The translations under genes were made by a program, and so were the position numbers. Shown in pieces: positions 8,806 to 18,175 of a stretch of 64,000 nucleotides of DNA (position 1 is its first letter; the number at the start of each line of letters is the position of its first letter). The DNA is from JAGTVG01 sp963699805 (GTDB lineage: Bacteria > Bacteroidota > Bacteroidia > Cytophagales > Cyclobacteriaceae). The notes beneath the pieces were generated by a model. The model was not told where the DNA came from. It searched no databases and saw only the letters and a list, made by a program, of their open reading frames with translations. The DNA is taken from the NCBI GenBank assembly GCA_963699805.1, contig CAVOVH010000012.1:62001-126000 (forward strand). Reading direction: 5' to 3'.

Positions 8806-8919
8806 ATCTGGATTCCTTCTGAAGGACAATAGGTGAGAATATTTTTTCTGTATTAGGCTTAATAAATAACCTTATGTTCACTCTTATCAAGTATGGTGTC
8901 CTTCAGCAGGAATTTAGAA
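8806..8919. repeat. Palindromic element, copy 3
   Basis: Arms ATTCCTTCTGAAGGACA and TGTCCTTCAGCAGGAAT (8897-8913), complementary except at the variable base (T facing C). Together with copy 4 it forms a segment of about 180 bp that recurs at 10307-10486 with about a dozen differences. Confidence 0.85.
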
Positions 8920-8962
8920 ACACCCAAATTCGAATAATTATTCTGATTCGTAATAACCAACT

Positions 8963-9073
8963 ATCTGGATTCCTACTGAAGGACAAGAAGGGTAGGTATT
9001 TTTTGCATTTGTTAAAAAAAAGAGCCTCGTTTTTATCTTTTTGTATATGCTGTCCTTCAGTAGGAATATCGAT
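8963..9073. repeat. Palindromic element, copy 4
   Basis: Arms ATTCCTACTGAAGGACA (about 8969-8985) and TGTCCTTCAGTAGGAAT (9051-9067), perfectly complementary. The variable arm base is A, matched by T. It ends 9 bases before the stop codon of the minus-strand lipoprotein gene and could serve as its transcription terminator hairpin. Confidence 0.85.
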
Positions 9074-9081
9074 GGCTACGA

Positions 9082-10158
9082 TTATAAAATCTCCACAAAA
9101 TCCCATCCCCCTGCATCGTGATACTGGGTGACAATATCACTGGGCCGCATCCAGACCACCCGGTCTCCCAGATGTTTCTCAATCCGTTCGATCACCGTCT
9201 GGAAGGCACTCCAGCCGACTCCTTTTTCCGGATTCAAGCCCTGCCAGTGCATGTACCATAAACAATAAGGATCTCCCTGCTGCAAATGTTTGAGAATGAT
9301 CCCGGATTTGCCGTCTTCGGTTATATAATAATCCGGATCCACCCGGTCGGGATTGTTTTCCCAGATACCCATATGATCCATGGCATTGGGCATCAGATCA
9401 TAGACAGCAAAGGCTCCATCGGAGGCTTTCTTAAATATTCCAAATTCCGTCTCATTGGCTTCATAAAAAATGGGGATCACCCGGGTTCTGAATTTACCCG
9501 CACTCACGAGCTGGATCAAGGCATCCCAGACCGCCGGATTGAATTTCAGCGGACCTTCCTCCCGCAACTCATTATACCGCAAGGTACAAGCCTCACATCC
9601 ACATCCCGGCCAGGTAAGTCCTGTATACCTCACCCCGGCCCTTTCCCCGTCAGCCAGGATATTTTCAAAATATTGCCGGTATTCTTCGGCGGTCACCCCT
9701 GGTTCATGCAGCCACAAACCTTCATGGATGCCCTCCTCCCGTTTCTTCCGCGTCTCAAAATCAAACAATTCCTGGTGCGTCATGATCTCCATATGGGTAT
9801 CGATCCCTGACTCGTAAGATCCTTTTGCATATTCAAGAAAAATCTCCTCCCTGGGATCCGGATCATCCGCCATGGATTCCCCGTCATATCCCAGTACCAC
9901 GGTTGATTCCCCCTTAACACCATGGGTTTTGCAATAATCCAGGAAAGTTCCTAAGGCTTCGGAACCTGCAATGGCAGGACTGGTATCATCCACATAAAAT
10001 GATATGATCATCTTTTTGTTGTTCCCTTCTTTTTTTCCTGAGCATTGGCTCATAAGCATTGCGCTTGCCGCAAGTAAAATCATTAAAATATTGGAATGTA
10101 ATTTTCCTGAAAGGATGTTTAATAAAACGATATCGGATTTATGTTTTAAGCCATTCAT
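9082..10158 (-). CDS. Lipoprotein of unknown function, possible polysaccharide-deacetylase-like fold
   Basis: 358 residues. A hydrophobic stretch ends in MSQC-SG at about residue 39, a plausible lipoprotein signal; an internal ATG at 10083 would give a shorter signal. The mature start MIISFYVDDTSP, followed by a search-like segment (ALGTFLDYCKTHGVKGESTVVLGYD) and later THMEIMTH, resembles the barrel layout of NodB/deacetylase-like proteins with metal-ligand Asp and His, but the catalytic set is not clear. A compact Cys cluster (CGCEAC near residue 190) is unusual. I do not recognise the family with confidence. The gene is bracketed by direct copies of a palindrome-pair segment of about 180 bp (8806-8985 and 10307-10486). 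Confidence 0.6.
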   Translation of the reverse strand: MNGLKHKSDIVLLNILSGKLHSNILMILLAASAMLMSQCSGKKEGNNKKMIISFYVDDTSPAIAGSEALGTFLDYCKTHGVKGESTVVLGYDGESMADDPDPREEIFLEYAKGSYESGIDTHMEIMTHQELFDFETRKKREEGIHEGLWLHEPGVTAEEYRQYFENILADGERAGVRYTGLTWPGCGCEACTLRYNELREEGPLKFNPAVWDALIQLVSAGKFRTRVIPIFYEANETEFGIFKKASDGAFAVYDLMPNAMDHMGIWENNPDRVDPDYYITEDGKSGIILKHLQQGDPYCLWYMHWQGLNPEKGVGWSAFQTVIERIEKHLGDRVVWMRPSDIVTQYHDAGGWDFVEIL

Positions 10159-10306
10159 TTGATTAAAAATTTTATTGCAACAATCGTCAAAAGGTTTTAC
10201 CGACGAGATCCGGACCTACATAAAAATATGGGTTTGCATTCATGTTCAAAATAATATTTACATTTATTTTCGAGATATGCCTGCAATAACAATTTCTTCG
10301 GAATAT

Positions 10307-10420
10307 ATCTGGATTCCTTCTGAAGGACAATAGGAGAAAGTATTTTTTCTGTATTACGCATAATAAATAACCTTATGCTCACTTTTATCAAGCATGGTGT
10401 CCGTCAGCAGGAATTTAGAA
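10307..10420. repeat. Palindromic element, copy 5
   Basis: Near-duplicate of copy 3, including its core. Arms ATTCCTTCTGAAGGACA and TGTCCGTCAGCAGGAAT (10398-10414) mismatch at two positions. It lies in the 646-bp divergent intergenic region 10159-10804, where I see no gene. Confidence 0.85.
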
Positions 10421-10463
10421 ACACCCAAATTCGAATAATTAATCTGATTCATAATAACCAACT

Positions 10464-10575
10464 ATCTGGATTCCTGCTGATGGACAAAAGGAGGGGATAG
10501 TTATTTTTGATTTTATTAAAGTTTTACTCAGGTTTTATTTGCACCTCAACAATGTCCTTCAGGAGGAATCTCGAT
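10464..10575. repeat. Palindromic element, copy 6
   Basis: Arms ATTCCTGCTGATGGACA (about 10470-10486) and TGTCCTTCAGGAGGAAT (10553-10569) have two mismatches, so this copy is partly decayed. Its left end is part of the segment duplicated from copies 3-4, but its core and right end differ from copy 4. A further degenerate trace (TCCTCTTTCAGGATTCATTC) follows at about 10605. Confidence 0.8.
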
Positions 10576-10804
10576 AGTGGCTTTTATTCTAAAATAGATA
10601 GAATATGTCCTCTTTCAGGATTCATTCTGAATTACACACAAGTTTATACTTTAAATTATTTTTTATTGTAGCAAAAGGCAGCATTTGTTAAATGATTCCT
10701 TTTACTATTCATAAGAATATACAACCAAGGGAAATGATTCTTGATAATTTCAAGAAAGATCGTATATTTATTTTTTCTCAATATTTCATTAAAAATTTTT
10801 TAAA

Positions 10805-11887
10805 ATGGCACCCTACTCCCGAAGATCATGGATCAAAAAAAATATTACACTCGCTTCTTCTACAGCGGCTTTTTCCATACTCCCTGGAAGAAAATTAATG
10901 GCCGCCCGGCAGGGAAAACTTCAACTGGCCATGCATCTCAGCCTGCGGGATGCTGAGAGGTTGACAATCTGCCAGCAGATGGGGATTACGCATGCCATCG
11001 CGGGGGTTCCTTTCTGGAACATCGGCCGGGATCAGTATGTAGCAGCAGCCCGTAAACTCAAAGAAGATTTTGAAAATGCTGGCTTTACCATTGCAGGCAT
11101 TGAAGGCCATCCCGTCCCTTTCGAAAAGATCAAGCTCGGCCTGGAAGGCCGGGATGAAGAGATCAAAAACACCAATGCAGCCATCGAGGCCCTCAGCCTG
11201 GCCGGTATCAATATGATCTGTTATAATTTTATGGCCGGACTGGGATGGTACCGGACCACTTTTGACATCCCTGAACGGGGTGGTGCGATGACCAGTGAAT
11301 TCAGTTATGAAGATTCCCTTAAACAGGGGCTGACCGAATGGGGAGAAGTGAGCGAAGATAAAATGTGGGATAACATCACCTATTTTCTGGAGAGAGTGAT
11401 CCCGGTCGCCGAAAAATATCATGTGAAAATGGCCCTGCATCCGGATGATCCTCCGATCTCTCCTTTAAGGGGAATTGCCAGGATCTGCACCAGTGCGGAT
11501 AATTACCGCCGGATCATGAGCATCGCCCCCAGTCCGGTAAATGGGATCACCTTCTGCCAGGCCAATTTCCGCGCCATGGGAGAGAACATCTATGATCTGG
11601 CCAGGGAGTTCTGCGAGTCAGGAAAGGTATTTTTTGTACATTTCAGGGATATTGAAGGAAAAGCAAACAGGTTTCATGAGACCTTCCACGATAATGGTCC
11701 GACCGACATGGCCAAGATGCTCGAGATCTACAGCCGTTCCGGTTTTGTGGGCCCCATCCGTCCGGATCATGCCCCCACCATGGCCGGGGAAAGCGAAGAA
11801 AGCAAAGGATATGGGATGACGGGAAAAGTATTTGCCTTTGGGTATATGAAGGGATTGATGGATGCCAGGAATATTGCCTATGAATAG
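10805..11887 (+). CDS. uxuA: Mannonate dehydratase family protein with Tat-type export leader
   Basis: 360 residues. An N-terminal SRRSWIKK twin-arginine-like leader with a hydrophobic stretch to about residue 25 precedes a TIM barrel. UxuA hallmarks are present in order: CYNFMAGLGWYRT (about 138), VKMALHPDDPPISPLRG (about 212), a Cys in ITFCQANF (about 250), VHFRDIEG with FHETFHDNG (about 280) and RPDHAPTM near the end. The Cys/His/His/Asp metal set of the family therefore appears intact. UxuA removes water from D-mannonate to give 2-keto-3-deoxygluconate in glucuronate catabolism. The protein is shorter than E. coli UxuA (about 394) and has an export leader, which is odd for this step. It is followed by a GH5 gene 91 bases downstream. 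Confidence 0.85.
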   Translation: MAPYSRRSWIKKNITLASSTAAFSILPGRKLMAARQGKLQLAMHLSLRDAERLTICQQMGITHAIAGVPFWNIGRDQYVAAARKLKEDFENAGFTIAGIEGHPVPFEKIKLGLEGRDEEIKNTNAAIEALSLAGINMICYNFMAGLGWYRTTFDIPERGGAMTSEFSYEDSLKQGLTEWGEVSEDKMWDNITYFLERVIPVAEKYHVKMALHPDDPPISPLRGIARICTSADNYRRIMSIAPSPVNGITFCQANFRAMGENIYDLAREFCESGKVFFVHFRDIEGKANRFHETFHDNGPTDMAKMLEIYSRSGFVGPIRPDHAPTMAGESEESKGYGMTGKVFAFGYMKGLMDARNIAYE

Positions 11888-11978
11888 AATAATGAAAATG
11901 TAAAATGTAGAATTTAAAAGGGAGCGGAAAATCGATCACTTTCCTTCTTCAATCCTTTGATATAACCATCTCTTAATT

Positions 11979-13187
11979 ATGAAAAAGATAACCATTAATC
12001 GTCGTGATTTTTTAAAAACTACAGCTGCCGCATCGGCGCTGAGCACTGTGGGGATCAGTTGTGGACAGAAAAAGGAGACCACTCAGGAAGAACCGGACAT
12101 TACCGCCTCCAATATCCCACGCTGGAGGGGCTTTAACCTGCTGGAAAAATTCATTGTTACCAGTATGAACGATCCTTTCAGGGAATCCGATTTTGAGATG
12201 ATCGCGGAACTGGGTTTCGACTTTGTCCGGTTGCCCATGTCGTACTGGTGCTGGTCGGATCCCAATAATTGGAAGGAATTAAGAGAAAAGCCACTCAAGG
12301 AAATTGATCAGGCAGTTGAATTTGGAAAACAATATGGCGTACATGTAAGTCTGAATTTTCATAGGGCTCCCGGATATACGGTGGACCGTTCGGCGGAAGA
12401 ACCATTTAACCTGTGGCTGGATGAAGAAGCCCAGGAGGCTTTTGATTATCACTGGAGCCATTTCGCTGAAAGATATAAGGGAATCCCCAATAAAGAGGTA
12501 AGTTTCAATCTCGTGAATGAACCCGCCACCATGACCAGTGCCCGTAAGGAACCAGTGCCGGTTGAATTGCACGACAAGGTGATGAGGCGTGTGGTGAATG
12601 CGATCCGGGATGTGGACCCGAACCGGCTGATCATCGCCGATGGTTTGTGGTGGGCCAGGGAACCGATCCCTTCCCTTGCCGACCTGAACATCGTCCAGAG
12701 TACCCGGGGTTATGAACCCATTCAGATCACCCACTACCTGGCGGGCTGGGTGGATGGTGCTACGAGCTGGCCGGAACCGACCTGGCCACTGGATCCGCTG
12801 GAATCCACCGAACTCCGCTGGGCGACTGATGTAATGAACCAGCATTATAAGGATAACCTCGAAAAATGGGGGGTATCCATCGACCATCCCTGGAATGCCG
12901 AAAGGATCAAACTGCAGATGATCGACCCCTGGAAAAGGCTGCAAGAAAAAGGAGTGAGTGTACACGTAGGTGAATTTGGAGCATTCAGTCGTACCCCGCA
13001 TTCTGTCGTACTGCAATGGATGCGGGAACTGATGTCACAATGGAAAGGAGCGGGCTGGGGCTGGGCCATGTGGAATTTCAGGGGTGGATTTGGCATCCTC
13101 GACAGTGGCCGTGAAGATGTGAATTATGAGGATTATAAGGGCCATAAACTGGACAGGGAAATGCTGGAGATCCTCAAGGAGTATTGA
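11979..13187 (+). CDS. Glycoside hydrolase family 5 protein, Tat-type lipoprotein
   Basis: 402 residues. The leader NRRDFLKTTAAASA followed by GISCG (Cys28) indicates twin-arginine export with lipid attachment. The GH5 barrel begins with PRWRGFNLLEKF. The general acid/base is Glu181 in FNLVNEPATM, the nucleophile is Glu332 in VHVGEFGAF, and the intervening HYL and FVRLPMSYW motifs fit the family. GH5 enzymes cleave beta-1,4-glucans, mannans and related chains; the subfamily is not resolved. Neighbours act on mannose and uronate chemistry, so a mannan or glucomannan target is a reasonable guess. Confidence 0.9.
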   Translation: MKKITINRRDFLKTTAAASALSTVGISCGQKKETTQEEPDITASNIPRWRGFNLLEKFIVTSMNDPFRESDFEMIAELGFDFVRLPMSYWCWSDPNNWKELREKPLKEIDQAVEFGKQYGVHVSLNFHRAPGYTVDRSAEEPFNLWLDEEAQEAFDYHWSHFAERYKGIPNKEVSFNLVNEPATMTSARKEPVPVELHDKVMRRVVNAIRDVDPNRLIIADGLWWAREPIPSLADLNIVQSTRGYEPIQITHYLAGWVDGATSWPEPTWPLDPLESTELRWATDVMNQHYKDNLEKWGVSIDHPWNAERIKLQMIDPWKRLQEKGVSVHVGEFGAFSRTPHSVVLQWMRELMSQWKGAGWGWAMWNFRGGFGILDSGREDVNYEDYKGHKLDREMLEILKEY

Positions 13188-13317
13188 GTTGCTTTATTAT
13201 GGGATGTCAAAAAAAGTTGAAAGAAAATCGAATAAAATTGCTCTTTTTTAAATGACTTGTATCATTGCACACATATTATATCACCCAGATTATTTGTATT
13301 ATGTGAGATGAAAAATA

Positions 13318-13773
13318 ATGATGAAACCCATTATTGACCATATACAGATAACTGTCAAAGATCTGAACATTGCAGAACCTTTTTATGATAAGTTTCTGCC
13401 TCTTTTAGGATTTGATATTAAGAATAAAGTAAATGCCGTAATTGAAGAACATGATTTTTATGTAGTGGAATATACCCATCCTTTTTTATCGTTTGCTATC
13501 ACTTCGCCGAGAAAAGCTTTTTCAAGTGATACAATTAATCGCAGGAAACCTGGTGCTTTGCATCATCTTGCATTTAAAGCAGAATCTCGTGATGCGGTTG
13601 ACAAACTTTATTTGGATTTAAAGGGAATTGGAGCAAGGATAGTAAACAAGCCTAAATTATATCCTGAATATGGCCCTCACTATTATGCTCTTTTTTTTAA
13701 GGATTTAGAAGGCATTAAATACGAAATTGTGTGTAATGAAAAAGGCGAAGATAAAACCCATAGGATGGGATAA
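13318..13773 (+). CDS. VOC family (glyoxalase/bleomycin-resistance fold) protein
   Basis: 151 residues, one vicinal-oxygen-chelate module: IDHIQITVKDLNIAEPFYDKFL at the start, HHLAFKAESRDAVDKLY in the middle and a YALFFKDLEGIKYEIV end strand. The His of DHIQ, the His of HHLAF and the Glu of KYEIV are the usual metal ligands. Members include glyoxalase I, dioxygenases and fosfomycin or bleomycin resistance proteins, and the substrate cannot be read from sequence. Codon use looks more AT-rich than in flanking genes. ATG at 13318 and 13321 are both possible starts. Confidence 0.85.
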   Translation: MMKPIIDHIQITVKDLNIAEPFYDKFLPLLGFDIKNKVNAVIEEHDFYVVEYTHPFLSFAITSPRKAFSSDTINRRKPGALHHLAFKAESRDAVDKLYLDLKGIGARIVNKPKLYPEYGPHYYALFFKDLEGIKYEIVCNEKGEDKTHRMG

Positions 13774-14245
13774 TTCAAAGACAATTTCTTCTTAGCTGTG
13801 CAACACTCCATTACCAGACGGTCAAAGCACATTCCCATGGCTAATGGTTTGGATCGTCCTCACTTTTCTATACGCCTTTTCCGGGCAGAAACAATTTAAC
13901 CTAAAATCCTCAATAGAAATTGACGATTTTGCCAAAGGCCGATGGAAAAATTTTTGATTTTTTTTAAATCCGGTAATTCTTCGTCGTGGGTTAACCCTCG
14001 AATGCCAAATAAATGGTAGGAAATTAATAGCGTTGAACATTATTTCAATGATTGAGTATTTCGGGATTTATTAAGTGTTTATAGCCCCTCGAACCTCCGG
14101 ACGAATTGGTCTATTGACAAATTTGGGATAAAATTAAGTATTGATAAATTTTAAATTCTCATACCGAAAATCTATATTGATTATTAGGTATATCGGGATA
14201 GTGAATGGCAGCCGAATGGTAGTACTATTAATCATTTGATTTAAA
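13774..14245. other. Intergenic region, no gene seen
   Basis: 472 bp before the GH92 gene. No open frame with family resemblance, no repeat shared with the rest of the window and no clear regulatory motif. The last 150 bases are AT-rich and presumably hold the promoter of the GH92 operon. Confidence 0.4.
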
Positions 14246-16627
14246 ATGCGGTCGATAAAAATTTTTCTTATCTTATTTTCTGTTTCACTTTTTTCGTGCA
14301 AACATGAATTCACCTATAATCCCACGGATTATGTGGATCCCAACATCGGATCGGTTCATGGCCGCTGGTTTTTTTACACGCCGGCTTCCATGCCCTTTGG
14401 AATGGCAAAACTGGCCCCACATACCAATGCCTATGGAAGCGAAGGAGGATGGGGGCCCTGTGGCTATGACGACCGGCATACCTCCATTGAAGGATTTGGA
14501 CATTTCCATGAATTCCAGGTCGGCGGACTGGTGGTCATGCCTACCACGGGTGAATTAAAAACCATTCCTGGTGACCTTGACAATCCGGATGCAGGGTATC
14601 GATCGCGGTATGACAAAATGGATGAAATGGCCGAACCGGGATATTATTCAGTTGTCCTGAAAGATTATAATATTCGTGTAGAATTGACTGCGACAGAACG
14701 GGCCGGTTTCCACCGGTATACTTTTCCGGCTTCGGAACAAGCCAACCTTATCTTCGATATTGGTCATAAACAGGGAGAAAGCAGTGATGTGATTGAAGCC
14801 ATGGCCCGGATGGCCGGTGAAAAGGAAATAGAAGGTTATGTGATTACCTATCCTGAATATGTAAAATTCTGTGATCCCGGGAACCGGGTAAAAATGTATT
14901 TTGTGGCTCGTTTAAATAAAAAACCGGATCGGATCGGAACCTTTATCGACAGCGCTAAGACGATTGGGAATCCAGAGACAAAAGGAGTCAACAACGGGTT
15001 ATTTTTAACTTTTTCCACAGAGGAAAATGAAATAGTGGAAATGCAGGTAGGTCTTTCCTACACAAGCATCCGTAATGCCCGATTAAACCTGGAAAAAGAA
15101 TCTGCCGGATATATTTTTGACCAGGTACGGGATCAGGCCAGGAAAGCCTGGAATGAAAAGCTTGGCCGGATCCGGATAGAAGGAGGTCGCGATGAAGACA
15201 AGGTAAAATTTTATACTGGTTTGTATCATGCTCTTCTCGGCCGGGGAGTCTCCAGTGATGTAAATGGCCAATATCCCAAAAACGATGGTAGCACCGGACA
15301 AATTCCGCTTGATGAAAACAACCAGCCAGCATACTGCCATTATAATACGGATGGGATCTGGGGAGCCTTTTGGAATCTGGGATTGTTATGGTCCCTGGCC
15401 TATCCTGATTTTTTCAGTGATTACCTGCAATCTGTGATCGATTTTTATAAAGAGACCGGCTGGCTCCATGACGGGGAAGCAGCGGGAACCTATACCAATG
15501 GAGTGCAGACCAATTATATGGGCCTGATGCTGGCTTCAGCTTATCAATGCGGCATCCGTGATTTTGATGTGCAAACAGCCTACGAAGCGGCAAGAAAAAA
15601 CGAGCTGGAATATAAGGACCGTCCTTTTGGATCAGGGAAATATGACCTCGGCTATTTCGTGACCCGGGGTTATATCCCTTTGAAAGATACATTGTTATCA
15701 AATGGTTGGGTATTCAATTTCGGCACTTCCCACATGCTGGAATACTGTTTCAGCTCCTATGCAGTTTCCGGATTCGCCAAAACACTTGGCAAAACGGAGG
15801 ATTATGAGCGGCTCCACCGACAGGCTACTTGTTACAGGAATGTGTTTAACCCGGAAAATAAGTTCATCACCCCCCGTGAAATGGATGGCAGTTTCAAAAA
15901 AGATTATGATCCGATGGTAGCCTGGGTAGGTTTCCAGGAAGGAAACGGCTTTCAGTATACCTGGTATGTCCCTCACGATGTGGCCGGCTTAATCGATTTG
16001 ATGGGCAGGGATCTCTTTAATGACCGGCTGGAAATGACATTCACTGAATCTCAAAAAAGTGGGTTTGGTGGCGGACAGGAGATCCATAGTTTCTCAGGAC
16101 TTGAAAAATTATACAATCATGGTAATCAACCCTGTCTTCATGATGCCTGGCTGTTCAATTATTCCGGAAAGCCCTGGCTTACCCAGTACTGGACCCGTGC
16201 CATCCTGGATGAATTTTATGGCGCCACTCCTCTCCACGGTTACGGATATGGGCAGGATGAAGACCAGGGGCAACTGGGTGCCTGGTATGTAATGGGTTCC
16301 ATGGGCCTTTTTGATGTGCAGGGACATACCGCGATGAACCCTACCTTTCAGATCGGGAGTCCTCTTTTTGACCGGATCGTCATCCAGCTGGATCCTGATT
16401 ATTATAGCGGTGAAGAAGTGATCATCGAAACTGAAAATAACAGTCCGGAAAACAAATATGTTCAGGCGGCACATCTGAACGGTCAGCCGCTGGATAACTG
16501 CTGGTTTTACCGTAAGGATTTAATGAAGGGGGGTGAATTGAGATTGGTGATGGGCTCTGAACCAAACGAACAATGGGGCGTGGATGTCCCTCCTCCCTCC
16601 ATGAGCAATGAATTAATATCTAGATGA
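14246..16627 (+). CDS. GH92 family glycosyl hydrolase (alpha-1,2-mannosidase type), lipoprotein
   Basis: 793 residues with lipobox LFSC (Cys18). It opens with the GH92 signature YVDPNIGS...YTPASMPFGMAKLAPHT and continues through GHFHEFQVG, FDIGHKQG, YHALLGRG and DGIWGAFWNLGLLWSLAYPD. The calcium and catalytic region follows as HGNQPCLHDAWLFNYSGKPW and YGYGQDEDQGQLGAWYVMGSMG. GH92 enzymes are calcium-dependent exo-alpha-mannosidases acting on N-glycans or mannans with inversion. Full length for the family. The stop overlaps the next ATG by 4 bases, so the two glycosidases are co-translated. Confidence 0.93.
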   Translation: MRSIKIFLILFSVSLFSCKHEFTYNPTDYVDPNIGSVHGRWFFYTPASMPFGMAKLAPHTNAYGSEGGWGPCGYDDRHTSIEGFGHFHEFQVGGLVVMPTTGELKTIPGDLDNPDAGYRSRYDKMDEMAEPGYYSVVLKDYNIRVELTATERAGFHRYTFPASEQANLIFDIGHKQGESSDVIEAMARMAGEKEIEGYVITYPEYVKFCDPGNRVKMYFVARLNKKPDRIGTFIDSAKTIGNPETKGVNNGLFLTFSTEENEIVEMQVGLSYTSIRNARLNLEKESAGYIFDQVRDQARKAWNEKLGRIRIEGGRDEDKVKFYTGLYHALLGRGVSSDVNGQYPKNDGSTGQIPLDENNQPAYCHYNTDGIWGAFWNLGLLWSLAYPDFFSDYLQSVIDFYKETGWLHDGEAAGTYTNGVQTNYMGLMLASAYQCGIRDFDVQTAYEAARKNELEYKDRPFGSGKYDLGYFVTRGYIPLKDTLLSNGWVFNFGTSHMLEYCFSSYAVSGFAKTLGKTEDYERLHRQATCYRNVFNPENKFITPREMDGSFKKDYDPMVAWVGFQEGNGFQYTWYVPHDVAGLIDLMGRDLFNDRLEMTFTESQKSGFGGGQEIHSFSGLEKLYNHGNQPCLHDAWLFNYSGKPWLTQYWTRAILDEFYGATPLHGYGYGQDEDQGQLGAWYVMGSMGLFDVQGHTAMNPTFQIGSPLFDRIVIQLDPDYYSGEEVIIETENNSPENKYVQAAHLNGQPLDNCWFYRKDLMKGGELRLVMGSEPNEQWGVDVPPPSMSNELISR

Positions 16628-17912
16628 AATATATACCTGACCTGTTTCTGATATTATTTTTAATGATATCCTGCAGTTCCAAAAAAACTGAAAATTCAGA
16701 TCTTGCAGAACGAATAAAGGCCAATCCCGATATCCGGTTCGTAAAAGAAAAGGTACTGGAAGTGGTCAAAACCGGTTTTAACGCCGGAGATGGCTATGGG
16801 GAAGTATGGATCCGGGATTACAATACATTTATAGAGCTTTCCTGTGAGGTGTTTGAACCCAGGGAGATCGAGGAAAACCTCCTGGTTTTTTTCAGGATGC
16901 AGGGGGATGATGGGAATATCATGGATGGATTTATCCCGGTATCCCGGGCGGGCAGTGGTTACGATTATATCTATTCCAAACCTGAACCCCGGTATGCCGG
17001 GCATAAAAACACGGTGGAAACTGACCAGGAATCATCGCTGGTCCAGGCCGTGTATAAATATGTGAAGAAAACCGGCAATGAAGACTTCCTGATGAAAAAA
17101 GTGGGTGATATAACGGTGGCTGAACGCCTGGAATGGGCCATGGAATTCCTGATAGATCACCGTTTCAATGAGGAATATGGATTGTTGTGGGGTGCCACCA
17201 CCGCCGATTGGGGAGACGTACAGCCCGAACACGAATGGGGAGTATACCTGACCGACGATACCCATTATGCCATCGATATCTATGACAATGCCATGTTCCT
17301 GATCGCGCTGGACAACCTGATGGAACTATTACCAGAAAAAAAAGCCAGATGGGTGGTCACCAGGGACCAGTTGGCAAAACAATGCCGTGAACATCTATGG
17401 GATGCAAAAAACCAGAAATTCATCCCGCATATTTACCTGGATGGCTCCCCTTTTCCCGAAAATTTCAATGAGAACGAAATCTATTACCATGGCGGTACGG
17501 CAGTGGCCATCGAAGCGGGTCTTTTATCATTGGAAGAGATTAGAATATCCTTAAAAAAAATGCGGGAAAATGTAAAAGTTTCAGGTGCCGCTTCCATTGG
17601 CCTCACTTTATACCCTCCCTACCCGGAAGGTTTTTTCAAAAACCCGGGGATGTACCCTTACGGTTACCAGAACGGAGGCGACTGGACCTGGTTCGGAGGC
17701 CGGATGATCCAGCAGTTGGTACGGTATGGTACTGCCTGGAGGAAGCATACGAAAACCTGTTGCCCATGATAGAAAGAGTCCGGATCAATGATGGATTTTA
17801 TGAATGGTATACGGTGAACAATGAGCCCAAAGGATCCGGCACCTTCCGTGGTTCAGCGGGTGTGCTTTACGAAGCCATCACCATGCTGGAAACGGAGGTC
17901 GGCTCTAGGTAA
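16624..17912 (+). pseudogene. Six-hairpin glycosidase-like lipoprotein, split by one frameshift near 17728
   Basis: A lipobox (MISC, Cys17) leads into an alpha/alpha barrel with VWIRDYNTFIEL, ETDQESSLVQAVYKY, GATTADWGDVQPEH, DDTHYAIDIYDNAMFL and NGGDWTWFGGRM, the layout of six-hairpin glycosidases. In the written sequence the frame ends at 17769 after a nonsense tail (TAWRKHTKTCCP). Reading from TAC at 17730 restores a natural C-terminus: YCLEEAYENLLPMIERVRI, then DGFYEWYTVN, GTFRGSAGVLYEA and a stop at 17910-17912. One missing base next to GG at 17728-17729 explains this. It follows GH92 with a 4-base overlap, so a joint role in trimming the same glycan is likely. It may be intact in the organism. 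Confidence 0.8.
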
Positions 17913-17922
17913 CATAATTGAT

Positions 17923-18061
17923 CTCGCAAAGTCCGCAAAGATGACGCAATGATCGCAAGGATACTTTATACAATGCCCGGATATATACCATATCCTTCTC
18001 TGCGCTCTTAGCGTGGATCTTTTGCACACTTTGCGTGTAATCTTTGCGTACTTTGTGTGAT
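17923..18061. repeat. Intergenic CGCAAAG-rich repeat
   Basis: A GCAAAG/CGCAA run on one side (CGCAAAGTCCGCAAAGATGACGC truncated here to its pattern) faces CTTTGCG/CTTAGCG copies on the other, so the segment can fold on itself. Similar sequence occurs at 21471-21600. This repeat type is common between Bacteroidota genes (from memory) and codes for nothing. Confidence 0.5.
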
Positions 18062-18175
18062 ATATCCATTGATAATCCATATTATGGATTAGGAACTGAT
18101 GATTGTAAAAAAAAAATCTTACCTTAAAAAAAGATAATCACACCAAGCTCGGATAACGGGCATTAACTTAAGATC

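Noticed and set aside
6639..10575. The repeated palindromes could be a CRISPR array
   Set aside because: Copies are far apart, vary in spacing, have genes between them and are palindromic units of about 112 bp rather than short direct repeats with uniform spacers.
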